The notes: generated by a model from the sequence alone, not told the origin. A DNA stretch of 64,000 nucleotides from an uncultured Dokdonia sp. (GCF_947492535.1 NZ_CANLNH010000006.1:225636-289635); one strand, 5' to 3'; shown: positions 36,757 to 45,134, numbered from the stretch's first letter. A program made the numbers and translations.

Positions 36757-38691
36757 ATGTTTAAAAAAAATAGTTTGCTTTTTCTTTTTTTACTCAGCTT
36801 TATTTTTGGGTTTTCGCAAACAAAGGAGATTGATAGTTTGAAACAGGAGATTTTAAAACCTTCAATAAAAGACACTACAAAAATTAGACTTTATTTATTG
36901 ATAGGAGAAAAATTTTATCCTATTAGTAATGATAGTTTAGCAAAATATTCTAGTATGGCTTTGCAGTTGTCTAAATCATCTAATAATTATCTTTTAGCAA
37001 AGGCTTATAATAATATAGGGTTATCCTACCTTAATAAACTTCAACTAGATTCCGCAAGATATTATTTTAATGAATCTATTAAAATAGGAGAGAAAAAGAG
37101 AGATACATCTATTCTTATTACTGCTTACGCAAATTATGCCGCTGCTTATGATGATAAGGACTTTAGTAAAAGTGTTAAATTAAGTCTTAAAGCTATTAAT
37201 CTTATAAAAAATAATAATTTTAAATTAGCTGAATCTCAATTTAATCTTGGTGTAGACTATAGTAATGCTGACTATGATAGTCTTGCCTTAAAATATTTAA
37301 ATCTAGCTGTTGAAAGTGCTGAAAAAAGTAATCATAATTTAGTTCTATCCTATGCTTTACAGGGTATTTTAGAATATCAAATTACAGGTAAAAATTTTGA
37401 TAAAGCCAAATTAAACTTAGACAAATCTCTAAAATTATGTCAAGAGTTAACCTCTCCACGAGTTTGTTATAATTATTACATAAAAGCTGGTTATTATTAT
37501 GATGAACTAAAAGAATTCGATAAAGCTGAAATAGCTTATTATGAAGCTATAGAAAATATAAAAAAAGTGGATAACAATTATGACCTAATAATTACATATA
37601 ATCATATTGCAGAACATTTTATTCTAGTAAAAAAGCCTAAAAAAGCAATTGAATATTTAAAAAAAATCGAAAATATTGAGGGTATGGATAACATATCTAA
37701 GTTGAATTTTTTTATATATAAGACTAGAGCGAAAGCTGAGAAAATGGATAACAATTTCGAAAATTCAACTAATTATTATGAAAAATATATAATTATAAAT
37801 GATTCTCTAAATTCTGAAAAGAACAAAACTTCTATCGCAAATGCCGAAACCAAATATCAAACCGAAAAAAAAGAAAAAGAACTTGCAGAACAGAGATTAG
37901 TAATGGCAGACCAACAGTTGGCCATCCAAGAAAATAAATCTAAAACCCGTACTATGAGCATCGTAATTATTTCCCTGTTATTAGCCTCTATTTTATTATG
38001 GTTTATATTTCAGCAACGCCAAAAACGTATACAGCAACAATTGGTGACTATAGAACGTGAACATGAAGTGCGTACGCTGGAGTCCTTGATGGAAGGGGAG
38101 GAAAAGGAACGCTTTCGAATTGCCAAAGAACTACACGATGGGGTTAATGGTGATTTATCTGCCATTAAATTTAAACTCTCTTCTTTGCTAGAGATGAACA
38201 ATACAGTCATTAAAGAAGCAGTCACGATGATTGATAATAGTTGTGAGCAGGTACGGGCCATTTCGCACAATTTGGTGCCGCCATCACTTAAAGATTTTAA
38301 TTTGATCGAGGTCATTGATGAATATTGCCAGAGTATGAATAATATTCATAAACCTAAAATTGAATTCCAACACCTTGGTGATGCCATTAAACTTGATAAA
38401 AAACAAGAAACAAATCTGTTCCGTATCGTACAAGAATTGGTTACCAATAGCATTAAGCATTCAGATGGTTCAACAGTAGATGTACAGTTAAGCTATCTAG
38501 AAAACCTCCTACAACTCACTGTAGAGGACAATGGCAATGGCTTTGACCCAAAAGCTATAAAGAGCGATGGTATAGGCATGCAGAACGTACAATCGCGTGT
38601 CGATTATTTGAATGCAACAATGGATTTTCTCTCCAACAATAAGGGAACTTCCTATACTATTGTTGTGGATGCTAAAACCTCGACAACATGA
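36757..38691 (+). CDS. TPR-repeat sensor histidine kinase (NarL/HisKA_3 type)
   Basis: A 644-residue kinase: signal peptide ending FGFSQ, a periplasmic TPR array from about residue 30 to 350, a coiled coil, one membrane helix at about 398-420 and a HisKA_3 + HATPase_c module, with His460 in AKELHDGVNGDLS, N-box ELVTNSIKHS and G-box DGIGMQNVQSRV. The layout is common in Bacteroidota. The TPR-coding part is extremely AT-rich (about 20% GC in places) while the kinase part is near 38%, with the change at about 37850. The start codon of the regulator overlaps its stop by 4 bp. Confidence 0.9.
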   Translation: MFKKNSLLFLFLLSFIFGFSQTKEIDSLKQEILKPSIKDTTKIRLYLLIGEKFYPISNDSLAKYSSMALQLSKSSNNYLLAKAYNNIGLSYLNKLQLDSARYYFNESIKIGEKKRDTSILITAYANYAAAYDDKDFSKSVKLSLKAINLIKNNNFKLAESQFNLGVDYSNADYDSLALKYLNLAVESAEKSNHNLVLSYALQGILEYQITGKNFDKAKLNLDKSLKLCQELTSPRVCYNYYIKAGYYYDELKEFDKAEIAYYEAIENIKKVDNNYDLIITYNHIAEHFILVKKPKKAIEYLKKIENIEGMDNISKLNFFIYKTRAKAEKMDNNFENSTNYYEKYIIINDSLNSEKNKTSIANAETKYQTEKKEKELAEQRLVMADQQLAIQENKSKTRTMSIVIISLLLASILLWFIFQQRQKRIQQQLVTIEREHEVRTLESLMEGEEKERFRIAKELHDGVNGDLSAIKFKLSSLLEMNNTVIKEAVTMIDNSCEQVRAISHNLVPPSLKDFNLIEVIDEYCQSMNNIHKPKIEFQHLGDAIKLDKKQETNLFRIVQELVTNSIKHSDGSTVDVQLSYLENLLQLTVEDNGNGFDPKAIKSDGIGMQNVQSRVDYLNATMDFLSNNKGTSYTIVVDAKTSTT

Positions 38692-39326
38692 TAACCATAG
38701 CCATTACAGACGATCATGAATTGGTCATGCAGGGCATTGAAAATATGCTTCAGAATGAGGATAACATTCGGGTTGTTCAAAAATATATCAGTGTTGCCAG
38801 TACTATTGACGGCTTATCTAAGGAACAACCCAATATTCTTTTATTGGATATTAATTTACCAGATGGTAATGGAATCGATTTATGTAAGAAACTATCGGTC
38901 GAACATCCACAGCTAAAGATAATTGCTCTGAGCAGTTTTAGCGAAATCGCTTTTGTAAAACGTATTCTCAATAACGGGGCTAGTGGATATTTGCTAAAAA
39001 ACACCAGCAAAGAAGAATTGATAGAGGCCTTTAAAATTGTTTTGACTGGAGGGCAATATTTACAGAACGACATCCAAAAAAAGTTGCTCCAAAGCTCATT
39101 AGGTCAAAAGAAATCAACCTCTTTTATCCCTAAGCTTACCCGAAGGGAAAAAGAAGTGTTAATAGCTATTTCCGAAGAATTTACCACTCAAGAAATCGCT
39201 AACAAACTTTGTATTAGCATCAAAACAGTAGAGACACATCGTATGAACTTGATAAGTAAGTTGGGAGCGAGAAATAGTGTTGGTCTTATAAAAATTGCAT
39301 TGGAGAAAGATTTGTTAAAAGACTAA
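38688..39326 (+). CDS. LuxR/NarL-family response regulator
   Basis: A 212-residue regulator with receiver domain (TDDHELV, phosphoacceptor Asp54 in LLDINLPDG, Lys in YLLKNTSKEE) and a C-terminal LuxR-type HTH (LTRREKEVLIAISEEFTTQE, ANKLCISIKTVETHRMNL). It overlaps the kinase gene by 4 bp (ATGA), so the two are translationally coupled. Confidence 0.92.
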   Translation: MITIAITDDHELVMQGIENMLQNEDNIRVVQKYISVASTIDGLSKEQPNILLLDINLPDGNGIDLCKKLSVEHPQLKIIALSSFSEIAFVKRILNNGASGYLLKNTSKEELIEAFKIVLTGGQYLQNDIQKKLLQSSLGQKKSTSFIPKLTRREKEVLIAISEEFTTQEIANKLCISIKTVETHRMNLISKLGARNSVGLIKIALEKDLLKD

Positions 39327-39474
39327 TTCTTAATGCATCAAGTTTTAAAAAAGATTAATTGAAATTTTACATAAAAACCAAAGATTGTTTATCTAAAAAC
39401 AAGTGTAGAATTTGAACAAGGGCTTAGAAATTTACTCGTAGAAAAATTTTAAGCTGTTGTGACTAACTTACGAG

Positions 39475-39494
39475 CCTGCCTGCCGGCAGGCAGG
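39475..39494. repeat. 20-bp perfect palindrome, inserted relative to copy B
   Basis: CCTGCCTGCCGGCAGGCAGG. Copy B reads CTTACGAG-AATG at 45166-45177 where copy A has the 20 bp between CGAG and AATG, so this is an insertion with no visible target duplication. Confidence 0.85.
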
Positions 39495-39707
39495 AATGCC
39501 GTAGAAAAAAATCTTGCAGGAGTATTATCATATACGCGATTTTTAAATCATTCTAAAAGGTTTTCCAACCACATCATCTCGCAACTTCCTAAAAATGTCC
39601 ACAGGGCATTTTATTAACGTAAGTTCGTTTGGCGGTGGCTATGCGGTTGGAAATTGTGTTTTAAAAAATTAATGTGATAGCATAATTATTTTAATAAAGC
39701 AATCGAG

Positions 39708-39727
39708 CCTGCCTGACGGCAGACAGG
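39708..39727. repeat. 20-bp palindrome family member (imperfect)
   Basis: CCTGCCTGACGGCAGACAGG, two mispairs. Also absent from copy B, which has AGCGGTTGGGC at the equivalent place. Confidence 0.75.
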
Positions 39728-39963
39728 CGTATAGGCAGCGGCAATTTTACATAGCGACTAATTATAGTACAAACAGCAGAATGTTTCTTATTTAGTACTA
39801 AACCAAAAAGCCAAATGTTTAATGACCCAAGTACTACAGTTTATTGTGTGTACAAGACTTTCTGGGATATTTTACATAATATAACATTATAGCTTACAAA
39901 TGGCATAACAACAAGATATAATCGAAATATGATATTTGTACTATAATGTTCTGCGTTATGTAA

Positions 39964-40105
39964 CTTTGCTTGGGTAAAAAGCTTTTACCAAAGACAAATC
40001 TTCTTTGATTTTTTTTCTTCTCAAAAATTTCTCTAAAAAGGTAATGGAATACTCTTTGCCCGAAGCGACGATAGGAGCGAAGTGGGAATGTGTATGGAAT
40101 GGGAT
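39964..40105. repeat. Intergenic repeat, copy 2 of 2
   Basis: TTGCTTGGGTAAAAAGC near the start, a T-tract, CTTCTCAAAA, CTTTGCCCGAAGCGACGAT and GGAATGTGTATGGAATG, matching 33238-33394. Confidence 0.65.
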
Positions 40106-40229
40106 TATTAGAACAAAGTTTCTTTTCATTACGGAAATCCACAAGGAAACAATTTACATTCAAGCTACATTTACACCAATAATTCAAGAAATGTTAATAA
40201 CTAGTTTACAACTAATGGTTTACAAAAAT

Positions 40230-40249
40230 ACTTTAAGTGTATGTAAAGT
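40230..40249. promoter_or_regulatory. Candidate operator of the LexA-like repressor
   Basis: ACTTTA-8 nt-TAAAGT, a 20-bp dyad directly upstream of the -7 box candidate TATATTTG (40251-40258). Position fits autorepression. The box ends 3 bp before the ATG, so a leaderless message is possible. Confidence 0.5.
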
Positions 40250-40261
40250 GTATATTTGTGT

Positions 40262-40885
40262 ATGTTTAATAATTTATCCGATAAAGAATTAGAAGCGTTA
40301 AAGATTATTAGAAACTCCCTTGTTCATCAAGGAAGGATACCAAGTGTACGCGAATTAATGATTGGATTGGGTTATAAGTCACCTCGTTCATCAGCCGTTT
40401 TATTGAAAAATCTTGAAGAAAAGGAAATTTTAAGAAAAAAGGATGATGGTAGTTATCAGATTGTTGATTTTGAAATACCCGAAGATTTTGGTTCTAGAGC
40501 ACAAACTGTAAAAATACCCTTAATTGGAAGTGTAGCTTGTGGAATGCCAATTTTTGCAGATGAAAATATTGAAGCAGAAGTTTCAATTTCTGTAGAAATG
40601 ATTAAAAGTGGATATAAATACTTTTTATTAAGAGCAGAAGGGGATTCAATGAACGAAGCTGGTATCAATAATGGAGATTTACTATTAATAAGACAGCAAC
40701 AAGATGCCGAAAATGGGGATAGAATATTAGCCCTAATTGATGAGGAGGCAACAGTTAAAGAATATAATAGAAGCGGAGGGATGGTTATTTTGAAACCAAA
40801 ATCCACAAATAAAATACATCAACCGATAATACTAACAAGTGATTTCAGAATTCAAGGAATTGTTGAAGAAGTAATATCACTTTAA
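40262..40885 (+). CDS. LexA/UmuD-like S24 repressor heading the CBASS operon
   Basis: A 207-residue protein. Residues 1-70 are a LexA-type winged HTH (IIRNSLVHQGRIPSVRELM, RSSAVLLKNLEEK). Residues 80-205 are an S24 autoprotease domain with the cleavage pair Cys93-Gly94 in VACGMP, catalytic Ser129 in EGDSM and Lys166 in EATVKEY. It should cleave itself when stimulated, as LexA and UmuD do with RecA. ATG 40262 is used; a TTG two codons upstream lies in the promoter box. It is 9 bp upstream of the small basic ORF and apparently in one operon with the patatin and CD-NTase genes, so it is inferred to control them. Confidence 0.85.
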   Translation: MFNNLSDKELEALKIIRNSLVHQGRIPSVRELMIGLGYKSPRSSAVLLKNLEEKEILRKKDDGSYQIVDFEIPEDFGSRAQTVKIPLIGSVACGMPIFADENIEAEVSISVEMIKSGYKYFLLRAEGDSMNEAGINNGDLLLIRQQQDAENGDRILALIDEEATVKEYNRSGGMVILKPKSTNKIHQPIILTSDFRIQGIVEEVISL

Positions 40886-40894
40886 AATAAGATT

Positions 40895-41026
40895 ATGGCA
40901 AGACAAAGTAAAAGAGGTAGAGATGCGGGAACTGGACAGTTTATTACTATCAAAGAAGCAAAGAGAAGACCAAAAACAACAGTTATTGAAACAATAAAAG
41001 TTGGAAGAACAAAAAAGAGAAAATAA
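40895..41026 (+). CDS. 43-residue basic protein in the CBASS operon
   Basis: A short gene of 43 codons, very rich in Lys and Arg, with core RDAGTGQFITIKEAKRRPKT then TVIET. The D-x-x-T-G-x-F-x-T-x-x-x-A pattern looks like a conserved small family rather than random sequence. It ends exactly at the base before the GTG start of the patatin gene, so it is translationally coupled to it. Function unknown; binding to nucleic acid or cyclic nucleotide is conceivable from its charge only. Confidence 0.65.
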   Translation: MARQSKRGRDAGTGQFITIKEAKRRPKTTVIETIKVGRTKKRK

Positions 41027-42043
41027 GTGAATCAAAAGAAATTTAAAGTATTATCAATTGATGGAGGTGGAATAAAAGGTGTCTTTCCTGCATATTTGCT
41101 AATGTTAATTGAATCTGAACTTGAAAAAAGGAAAGATGGACGAACAAAAATATATCAACATTTTGATTTAATAACAGGAACATCAACGGGTGGAATAATA
41201 GCACTAGCTCTTTCTTTTGGAATATCCGCAAAAGAAATCTATGAGTTATACTTAAATAACGCTAAAGGTATTTTTGGTAACAAAAAAAGCTTTTTTTGTC
41301 AATTATTTTTTGCTTCTCATAAAAGTGATTTTTTAGAAAACTTAATACAAAATAAATTTAAAGAATATAACAATGGTATTGACCCTAGGCTAAAGGATTG
41401 TAAAACTGATGTTTGCATACCTATTTATGACTTGGTTAGAGGGAATCCAAGTGTTTTAAAAACACCATATCACGAAGCATTCACTAGAGATTTTCATATA
41501 CCTGCGTATCAAGCTGCAATGGCTACAGCAGCAGCACCTACTTATTTTAGTCCATACTCAAATCAGTATACAGATTTGGATGATGTAAGAAAATCATTTG
41601 TCAATAAAGTTGACGGAGGTATAATGGCAAATAATCCAACTTTAGTTGCTTTTTTAGAAGCTATTAAAGCTTTTAAAGTAGAAACTTCTGATTTAGAAAT
41701 ACTATCGATTGGTACTGGTCATAAGAATTTTACTGATATTAATTCTAGAAAAAAATGGGGATTACATTATTGGATGATAAAGGACAAAAGAAAAAGACTG
41801 ATTGAGTTATTTATGCAGAGCCAATCCCAGTTAGTAGCAAATTATATAAGTCTGTTACATAAAGGAATAGATAGAAGAGAAGATGAAAATTTTATTTACG
41901 ATAGGATAGATGTCGAGCTAACAGAAGGTAGCCAATTGGAAATGGATGAATGTGATAAAAATTTGATTTCAAATTTTGCCGAATTAGCAGCAATTGAATA
42001 TCAATACAAAAGAACAGATATATTAAAAAGACATTTTTATTAA
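41027..42043 (+). CDS. capV: CapV-type patatin-like phospholipase (CBASS effector)
   Basis: A 338-residue patatin-domain lipase with GTG start. The oxyanion loop is DGGGIKG (12-18), the nucleophile elbow GTSTGG with Ser53, and the dyad acid Asp196 in VDGGIMANNP. There is no signal peptide. In CBASS, CapV is activated by a cyclic dinucleotide made by the adjacent CD-NTase and destroys the inner membrane of an infected cell. The neighbouring nucleotidyltransferase 15 bp downstream and the position behind a LexA-like repressor support that role. Confidence 0.88.
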   Translation: MNQKKFKVLSIDGGGIKGVFPAYLLMLIESELEKRKDGRTKIYQHFDLITGTSTGGIIALALSFGISAKEIYELYLNNAKGIFGNKKSFFCQLFFASHKSDFLENLIQNKFKEYNNGIDPRLKDCKTDVCIPIYDLVRGNPSVLKTPYHEAFTRDFHIPAYQAAMATAAAPTYFSPYSNQYTDLDDVRKSFVNKVDGGIMANNPTLVAFLEAIKAFKVETSDLEILSIGTGHKNFTDINSRKKWGLHYWMIKDKRKRLIELFMQSQSQLVANYISLLHKGIDRREDENFIYDRIDVELTEGSQLEMDECDKNLISNFAELAAIEYQYKRTDILKRHFY

Positions 42044-42058
42044 TAAAGAATTAAAATA

Positions 42059-43576
42059 ATGAGTAATCAAATATTATTACAAATAGCGCAGTATCTAGAT
42101 ATATCGCCTACAGATTATAAAATAGCCCAAGAACGATTTAACGCAGTTAAAAATTGGCTTGACGATGGAGCATATAAGTCGGGCTATTTGCCTGATGTAT
42201 ATTTACAAGGCTCATTTAGACTTGGTACAGTTGTAAGACCATATCATAACGATAAAGATGGGAATTTTGATATTGACCAAGTGTGTGAATTGACAAAATA
42301 TAATGAATTAAAATCTTCTGAAATTCTTAAAAATGATGTTGGAGATAGATTAAAAGAAAATAGTGATTATGAAAGAATGTTAGATACTGAAGGTAAAAGG
42401 TGTTGGACAATTGAATATGCTACTGAAAATAATCGACCAGGTTTTCATATTGATATTTTACCAGCTCTAAAGTCTGATGAAGGAACGTTACATAACATTG
42501 ATATTACACATAAAGAAGATGACATTTATTCTTGGTCTACTAGTAATCCTAAAGGTTATTATTTTTGGTTTAAATCAAAAAACGCTTACTCTACTAGCTT
42601 TATTGAATCTCAAAGAAGTACAATTTTTAATGCTAATAAAGAATTGTATGAAATAGAAGAAGAAGTTCCTAAACAACTCTTTAGGACTTCACTACAACGT
42701 GCTATTCAAATTATGAAAAGGCATAGAGATGTTCATTTCGTAAATAAAGACTTTAAACCAATATCAATAATTATTACAACTATTACAACACAGGTCTATA
42801 CAGAAACTAATATAATAGAGATAATTGATGAGTTTATAAATTATGCTTTAAGTAGAAACGAATTTTTGATAAAAAATGGATATTTAAATAAAGATGATAT
42901 CCTAGATTATTCAGATGGTAAATGGTTAATACCTAACCCAGTTGACTATGCAAGACCTGAATCCGAAAGAGAAAATTTTGCTGACCGTTGGAATTTAGAA
43001 CCTAAATTAGCAAATTCTTTTTTTGAATGGTGTCAACAATTAAAAAGAGATATAAATAGCTTTAAGAAAAGTGGACTTTCAGATAGTCTAAACTTAAAAA
43101 CTAAATCATTTGGAACTGGAGAAAGAGTTGATAAAATTTTGATAAAGGAAACAGAGAAAGTATTAGAAAACGGAGTTGGTATATTTTCTTCTAATAATAG
43201 AGAGTTATTAGATTTAATTCATCTAGGTATTGAAGGTAAGACAGAATGGGAGCCAATAAAAGAATTAGCCGAAAGTTATTACCATAAGGCAGATGAAGGA
43301 GTAAGTAAAGATGTAGCTAAAATTAATTATTATCAAATCGCAAGACATAGAGGAAAATCATTTTCTGAGGAAGCAAAAAATGATATTAGAGATGTTTTAA
43401 GAAGAAATAGAGATACAGCATCCTTTGTTTTATGTTGTAATCTTTTACTAGGGTCGGCTACACAACAAATGATAAGAGAATGTATGAGAGAATTTAACTT
43501 CGAAAACATTTTAGAATGGCCAATATTGAGATTATATAATCGTCCATTTATATTGAAAAATGCCTTAGAAGTATGA
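42059..43576 (+). CDS. CD-NTase (cGAS/DncV-like nucleotidyltransferase) of CBASS
   Basis: A 505-residue nucleotidyltransferase. The pol-beta motifs are intact: G51-S52 in LQGSFRLGT, Asp71 and Asp73 in FDIDQV, and the third acid Asp132 in HIDILPAL. It would make a cyclic oligonucleotide that activates the CapV phospholipase. At 505 residues it is longer than the typical 350-400 and has an extra C-terminal region from about 360 (including RDTASFVLCCNLLLGS) that I cannot place. I do not assign a clade or product. No Cap2/Cap3 or HORMA/TRIP13 genes are nearby, so the unit is a type I CBASS. Confidence 0.88.
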   Translation: MSNQILLQIAQYLDISPTDYKIAQERFNAVKNWLDDGAYKSGYLPDVYLQGSFRLGTVVRPYHNDKDGNFDIDQVCELTKYNELKSSEILKNDVGDRLKENSDYERMLDTEGKRCWTIEYATENNRPGFHIDILPALKSDEGTLHNIDITHKEDDIYSWSTSNPKGYYFWFKSKNAYSTSFIESQRSTIFNANKELYEIEEEVPKQLFRTSLQRAIQIMKRHRDVHFVNKDFKPISIIITTITTQVYTETNIIEIIDEFINYALSRNEFLIKNGYLNKDDILDYSDGKWLIPNPVDYARPESERENFADRWNLEPKLANSFFEWCQQLKRDINSFKKSGLSDSLNLKTKSFGTGERVDKILIKETEKVLENGVGIFSSNNRELLDLIHLGIEGKTEWEPIKELAESYYHKADEGVSKDVAKINYYQIARHRGKSFSEEAKNDIRDVLRRNRDTASFVLCCNLLLGSATQQMIRECMREFNFENILEWPILRLYNRPFILKNALEV

Positions 43577-43592
43577 AAATAAAAGATTAAAT

Positions 43593-43771
43593 ATGAAAAG
43601 ATATAGTAATAGTGCTTCTGGTGTAAAAGCTTATGAAATAGGTCTTAATTATATTTTGGTGAAATTTCAAAGGCTGGAACATATAAAGTAGAGAAGATGA
43701 AAGTATTAGCTTTAAGAGGTAAAGGTCTAAATACTTATATAAATAGATATGCTAAATATTCTTACGATTAA
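43593..43771 (+). pseudogene. Decayed small gene, KTSC-like family
   Basis: ATG 43593 opens MKRYSNSASGVKAYEIGLNYILVKF and then runs to a stop at 43689-43691. Another frame resumes with SKAGTYKVEKMKVLALRGKG and LNTYINRYAKYSYD to 43771. Together the parts resemble a common small family with YEIG...IEKMK...GLN.FI blocks; a stretch in the middle is deleted and the frame shifted. Confidence 0.65.
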
Positions 43772-43789
43772 CATTTAAAAGCATCTATT

Positions 43790-43984
43790 TTATTTCTTTC
43801 TACTCCCATAATTAACTCTCTTTTTAAAATCAATAATTTCATCTTTTAATCTCTTATTAGCATTTTCAATCATCTCATTTTGAAGTTTCATAATGCGCAA
43901 TAAATCGTGAATAGCATTTAAATTATCTAGTTGAGTATATACGATTCTCTCAAGGTCAGCTTTGGTATATTTAGGATATGGCAT
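43790..43984 (-). CDS. Small coiled-coil protein of unknown function
   Basis: A 64-residue protein, mostly helical and charged, with likely coiled coil from residue 20 to 58 (IHDLLRIMKLQNEMIENANK). It is on the opposite strand from its neighbours and divergent from the XRE regulator. No family recognised; moderate doubt that it is a real gene. Confidence 0.45.
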   Translation of the reverse strand: MPYPKYTKADLERIVYTQLDNLNAIHDLLRIMKLQNEMIENANKRLKDEIIDFKKRVNYGSRKK

Positions 43985-44044
43985 AAAATTTGAAATAAAG
44001 TTATTAACAATAAAAATTTAACTAAAAATTACATTTATATAACT

Positions 44045-44063
44045 TTAACTTATATAAAGTTAA
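44045..44063. promoter_or_regulatory. Perfect dyad upstream of the XRE regulator
   Basis: TTAACTT-ATATA-AAGTTAA, followed by further AACTTA-like half-sites up to about 44140. It lies 116 bp upstream of the XRE gene, in the region shared with the divergent small gene; a candidate operator. Confidence 0.45.
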
Positions 44064-44178
44064 TTCAAACTTATAAATTAAATTTTAAAAACACAAGTTT
44101 AGATTACTAAAAATTAACTTAAACTTATGTTTTATTAAGTATGTATTATATATTTAAAGTAGAATACATCAAATAATT

Positions 44179-44385
44179 ATGGCAATAGAAAGGATAAATA
44201 GAATAAAAGAAGTATTAGTAATTCAAGGAAAATCGCAAGTTTGGCTTGCGGAAGAATTGGGAAAAAGTACAACTTCTGTAACGGCTTTTTGCAATAATAA
44301 ATCACAACCACATTTAAAAGATTTAAAAAGAATAGCTGAAATCTTAGATGTGGATATTAGAGAGTTATTAGTTTCTACAAAATGA
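44179..44385 (+). CDS. XRE-family (Cro/C1-type) HTH regulator
   Basis: A 68-residue protein consisting of a single HTH_3 domain: RINRIKEVLVIQGKSQVWLA, ELGKSTTSVTAFCNNKSQPH and IAEILDVDIRELL. The size and layout are like controller proteins of restriction-modification or toxin-antitoxin modules. It overlaps the next gene by 4 bp (ATGA), so they are coupled. Confidence 0.88.
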   Translation: MAIERINRIKEVLVIQGKSQVWLAEELGKSTTSVTAFCNNKSQPHLKDLKRIAEILDVDIRELLVSTK

Positions 44386-44780
44386 TTGTCTTAGAGTTTC
44401 TAAAATCAGAATTAAAAAGTCATAACTTAGAATTAACCGCTAAAACCGATGGGAGGGAAGGGATTGGCGAGAACCAAATATATTTACAACCAATAGATTT
44501 AGATACTGTAAAACAAAGTATCAAAATCTCAAAGCAAGATTTAGGAGAATTAAACGATAACTTGTTTATAGCTTTAGTTTTAATCATAGAAAAACAACCT
44601 AGAGTTGTTTATTTCATTCCATCCAAAGACTTACAAGATTCCAATAACAATTTCTTTGTAAATAACGAAGTAAGTTTAATGCCCAGTTTATCTAATTGGG
44701 AAATCAAAATAACTAGCAAAACCATAGAGGAATTAGAAAAGTATGCTTTAAAGAATATGATTGATAAACTAAGATTTTAG
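44382..44780 (+). CDS. Unknown protein coupled to the XRE regulator
   Basis: A 132-residue cytoplasmic protein with alternating strands and helices (IYLQPIDLDTVKQSIKISKQ, FIALVLIIEKQPRVVYFIPS) and a helical end. Such partners of small XRE genes are frequent in Bacteroidota restriction-modification surroundings, but no nuclease or methylase motif is visible and no R-M gene follows. Function unknown. Confidence 0.65.
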   Translation: MIVLEFLKSELKSHNLELTAKTDGREGIGENQIYLQPIDLDTVKQSIKISKQDLGELNDNLFIALVLIIEKQPRVVYFIPSKDLQDSNNNFFVNNEVSLMPSLSNWEIKITSKTIEELEKYALKNMIDKLRF

Positions 44781-45134
44781 TTAAATAACATTATGTAAAA
44801 TAGAGCGTGCGTTTTTACCCAGATGTAGCGGTGGCAAAACGGCCTCAGAAAACTTTGGTCAAAACAATAGGCGAAAGAGCGTACATATTTTAGAGAGCCA
44901 GCAATACATATTATTAATAATCTTAATGTTTAAGGCTAGTTCAAAGCAATCTTAATGAGTTACAATGTTTTCTAAAATATAGCGATTGAGCCGTGATTGT
45001 TTCCAAAGTTTTGTGCAGCCTTGATTTTTTTGTTTTTTTTTTCATCAAGGAAAAAAGATATGTAAACACTTTTAAAAGTTTAAATAAAAGCACAATTAGA
45101 ACAAGTGTATAGAAATTTTAAAGCGTGGATTTGA

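Larger units (their letters stand above)
39437..39963. repeat. Long hairpin-rich repeat, copy A
   Basis: About 500 bp, aligned block by block with copy B (45135-45656). Best conserved are GAAAAATTTT...CTTACGAG, AGAAAAAAATCTTGCAGGA and 39738-39903 (GCGGCAATTTTACATA to ATTATAGCTTACAAA). It ends in an imperfect 34-bp inverted repeat (39872-39905 with 39930-39963) built from TTACATAA and ATTATAG...ACAAAT motifs. Two 20-bp palindromes are extra relative to copy B. Confidence 0.7.
39327..40261. other. 935-bp intergenic region at the left edge of the defence island
   Basis: Made almost wholly of repeats: the long repeat copy A (39437-39963) with two embedded 20-bp palindromes, then the intergenic repeat copy 2 (39964-40105) and the promoter/operator of the LexA-like gene. 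I see no credible gene. Confidence 0.6.

Noticed and set aside
39894..40187. Minus-strand open frame across the intergenic repeats
   Set aside because: It spans two different repeat elements with no promoter, and its translation is low-complexity.
40262..40885. S24 protein as the housekeeping LexA
   Set aside because: It is embedded in a CBASS operon with accessory-type surroundings; a local regulator is the simpler reading, although its DNA-binding domain is LexA-like.
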